This document shows, piece by piece, positions 35,957-38,114 of a stretch of 38,114 nt of DNA (positions are counted from its first letter, which is position 1; the number at the start of each line of letters is the position of its first letter). Location of the stretch: assembly GCA_016199545.1 (NCBI GenBank), contig JACQGN010000234.1, forward strand, positions 1-38,114, given 5' to 3'. The stretch is from Betaproteobacteria bacterium. GTDB lineage: Bacteria > Pseudomonadota > Gammaproteobacteria > Burkholderiales > SG8-41. Made by a program: the position numbers and the translations under genes. The notes below the pieces were generated by a model. It was not told the DNA's origin, did no database searches, and saw nothing but the letters and a program-made list of their open reading frames with translations.

Positions 35957-37018
35957 ATGGACAAGCCCAAAGTAGCCATGGTCATCGGGGCCAGCGGGGT
36001 CACAGGCAACCCGCTCGCCGAACAACTGGCGCTGGCCGGCTGGAAGGTCTACGGCGTGTCGCGGCATCCGCCACAGTTGCGGGGCGGCCCGCACGCGCAA
36101 TTCCACCATCTCCCGGCCGACCTCACCGACGGCCGCGCGGCGCGTGCCGTGCTCGCCGGCTGCACCGACGTCACGCACGCGTTTCATTGCGCCAACGACG
36201 CACGCCCCGACACGAGGCTCGCGATGATCGGCAACGCGCTTGATGTCATCGAAGCGGTTGCGCCGGGGTTTGCCAATATCAACCTGCTGCAGGGCACGAA
36301 GTACTATGGCAGCTACCTGGGGCCGTTCAAGACGCCGGCGAAGGAGACCGACCCGCGCGTGCCGGGCGGCGATTTTTATTACGCCGAGGAAGACCTGGTG
36401 ACGGGGCGGCAGCAGGGCAAGCGCTGGACCTGGACCGCAGTGCGGCCGACGGCGGTGTGCGGTTATGCGGCCGGAAACCCGGTTAATCTCGCCACGGTGC
36501 TCGCAATTTACGGGTCGCTCTTGCGCGAGCTTGGTCAGCCGTTCGGGTTTCCCGGCACGGCTGCCTGCTTCAATGCGCTGATCCAGGTGATCGACGCCGA
36601 GCTGCTGGCGCGATCGGCGATCTGGGTGTCGACGACGGCGGGCTGCGGCAACAAAGCGTTCAACGTAAGCAATGGCGACATGTTTCGCTGGAAATACATG
36701 TGGCCGGCGCTCGCCGGATTCTTCGGGCTCGAAGCGGCCGGGCCGCAGCCGTACTCGTTGAAGCAGTTCCTGTCTGACAGGCAGCCGCTGTGGCAGGCGA
36801 TGACCCGCAAGTACAGCCTCAAACCGTTTCCGTTCGAGCGCACGCCGGACTGGGTGCAGGGATCGTTCTCGCCGCCCAATTCGCGCCTGGCGTGCGAGTA
36901 CGACTTCATTTCCGACACGTTGAGAGTGCGGCAGAGCGGCTTCTCCGAAGTCATCGACAGCGAGCAGATGTTTCGCGGCATGTTCGAGCGCTTCAGGAGC
37001 GAGAAACTGATTCCCTGA
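35957..37018 (+). CDS. SDR-type NAD(P)-dependent reductase, PRISE-like (progesterone 5beta-reductase/iridoid synthase-like)
   Basis: KVAMVIGASGVTGNPLAEQLALAGWKVYGVSRHPP, NINLLQGTKYYGSYLGPFKTPAKETDPRVPGGDFYYAEEDLV, WTWTAVRPTAVCGYAAGNPVNLATVLAIYGSL. Confidence 0.85.
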   Translation: MDKPKVAMVIGASGVTGNPLAEQLALAGWKVYGVSRHPPQLRGGPHAQFHHLPADLTDGRAARAVLAGCTDVTHAFHCANDARPDTRLAMIGNALDVIEAVAPGFANINLLQGTKYYGSYLGPFKTPAKETDPRVPGGDFYYAEEDLVTGRQQGKRWTWTAVRPTAVCGYAAGNPVNLATVLAIYGSLLRELGQPFGFPGTAACFNALIQVIDAELLARSAIWVSTTAGCGNKAFNVSNGDMFRWKYMWPALAGFFGLEAAGPQPYSLKQFLSDRQPLWQAMTRKYSLKPFPFERTPDWVQGSFSPPNSRLACEYDFISDTLRVRQSGFSEVIDSEQMFRGMFERFRSEKLIP

Positions 37019-37023
37019 GTCAA

Positions 37024-37848
37024 TTACCGACGCAGTTTTACCTCGGTAGGTCCCGGAAAGTCCCGTTGCAATGTGTCTGCCGGATCGTCATCCAGATTCG
37101 CCAGCCCTTCGAGCGCCAGTCCGAAACCCTGCATATCCAGCATTTTACGCCGCAGACCCTGGACCAGCAGGGTACGCGCGTGACGCGTCACCAGCGGCGG
37201 CTTGGCAGCGAGCATTTCGGCCAGCTCCCATGCGCGGGCCATGAGCTTGTCCTTGGGCAGGATCTCGTGCACCATGCCAAGTTCCAATGCCTGCCTGGCC
37301 GTGATTTTTTCGCTGGTGAGCAGGAAATACCGCGCGCGGCTCAGTCCCATCACGATCGGGTAGATGACGTGCGCGCCGTCGCCGGGCACGGTATCGCACA
37401 GCATATGGCCGTCCTGAAATTCGGCGTGCTCGGCGGCAAGAACGATGTCGCAGAGGAAAATCAGATCGCCATGCTTGAGAGCCGGACCGTTGACGGCGCA
37501 AATGACAGGCACGTCGATATCGAGCAGACTCATCTGCATGTGCCGGCCCTTCCAGTTCGACCGCTCCCACCCGCGGGGGCTCCGCGGCGGCGACTTGCCT
37601 GACGGCGGTGGGCCGGAAAAGGCATCGCCCGCACTTGTCCAGATCACCACCTTGTTTTCGACGTCGCTACCGATGTCATGAAAGGCTTCGCCGAGATGGT
37701 AATAGATGCCGGGGTACGCTTCGGGGTCGATGTAAGACCACTGAAGCGTGCCGCCCCTGGAATGGGTGGTCATCAGAAGTATCCCGTTGCGCCGTTCCAT
37801 GCGAATGCACGGGTACTTCTGCGAATATTCGTCGAACGTCAGCATCAC
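37024..37848 (-). CDS. Crotonase-superfamily protein resembling 6-oxocamphor hydrolase (beta-diketone hydrolase)
   Basis: FDEYSQKYPCIRMERRNGILLMTTHSRGG, VPVICAVNGPALKHGDLIFLCDIVLAAEHAEFQDGHMLCDTVPGDGAHVIYPIVMGLSRARYFLLTSEKITARQALELGMVHEILP. Confidence 0.8.
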   Translation of the reverse strand: MMLTFDEYSQKYPCIRMERRNGILLMTTHSRGGTLQWSYIDPEAYPGIYYHLGEAFHDIGSDVENKVVIWTSAGDAFSGPPPSGKSPPRSPRGWERSNWKGRHMQMSLLDIDVPVICAVNGPALKHGDLIFLCDIVLAAEHAEFQDGHMLCDTVPGDGAHVIYPIVMGLSRARYFLLTSEKITARQALELGMVHEILPKDKLMARAWELAEMLAAKPPLVTRHARTLLVQGLRRKMLDMQGFGLALEGLANLDDDPADTLQRDFPGPTEVKLRR

Positions 37849-37876
37849 AACCCTCCTTGTTAACGATGCGATAATC

Positions 37877-37970
37877 CGTCAGCCTGCGACTCTGCCGCGC
37901 CGAGCCCGCGCGCCGGGAGCCGCCGGGAGCGCGCTCGCACAGCGAGCATAAAGGGGGTCGGAGTAACTTT
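37877..37970. repeat. GC-rich intergenic repeat family, copy 3
   Basis: CCTGCGACTCTGCCGCGCCGAGCCCGCGCGCCGGGAGC ... ATAAAGGGGGTCGGAGTAAC. Confidence 0.6.
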
Positions 37971-38090
37971 TCTCGGGCATTCGCGTCTGAAATCTTACTT
38001 CGTCCCTGATTTTTGCTCGTAAAATCCCAGCCCGCTCGCCGCGAGAATAGGGGGACACGAAGCTATCGTTGGCAGCCGTTCGCGATGCGC

Positions 38091-38114
38091 TAGGAGTGTG
38101 TCGGACTTAGCTCC
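38091..38114 (+). repeat. REPIN/MITE-like element, copy D, cut by window end
   Basis: TAGGAGTGTGTCGGACTTAGCTCC matches the left terminal hairpin of copies A and B. Confidence 0.75.

Overview
GC-rich window, probably from a betaproteobacterium (Burkholderiales-like catabolic gene content). It starts inside an IS5-family (IS427-like) insertion sequence. The rest is a patchwork of small-molecule catabolism genes: about 9 orphan Bug/TctC-type solute-binding protein genes with no TctA/TctB, 5 MmgE/PrpD-family genes, 4 SDR-type genes, 3 crotonase-fold genes, a CaiB/BaiF CoA-transferase, an acyl-CoA dehydrogenase, an OYE-type flavoenzyme, CMD, GFA, RraA, CapA and CoA-binding proteins. A minus-strand operon (MmgE/PrpD - RraA - flavoprotein - FeS - SdhC-like - SdhD-like - SDR) encodes a complex-II-like enzyme whose flavoprotein lacks both canonical active-site histidines. 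About ten genes look decayed: IclR remnant, N-truncated PrpD, frameshifted SDR, crotonase and PrpD, C- and N-truncated Bug genes, internally deleted CapA, 2OG-Fe(II) oxygenase tail, amidohydrolase head. The strongest unexplained structure is a dispersed family of ~210-bp non-coding elements: three full copies at 17325-17533, 20746-20955 and 26199-26407, and a fourth starting at 38091. Each has two different terminal hairpins plus a long-range inner stem, with compensatory changes between copies (REPIN/MITE-like). A second GC-rich intergenic repeat family occurs at ~15830, ~21105 and ~37880. All calls come from reading the sequence; no database search was run.
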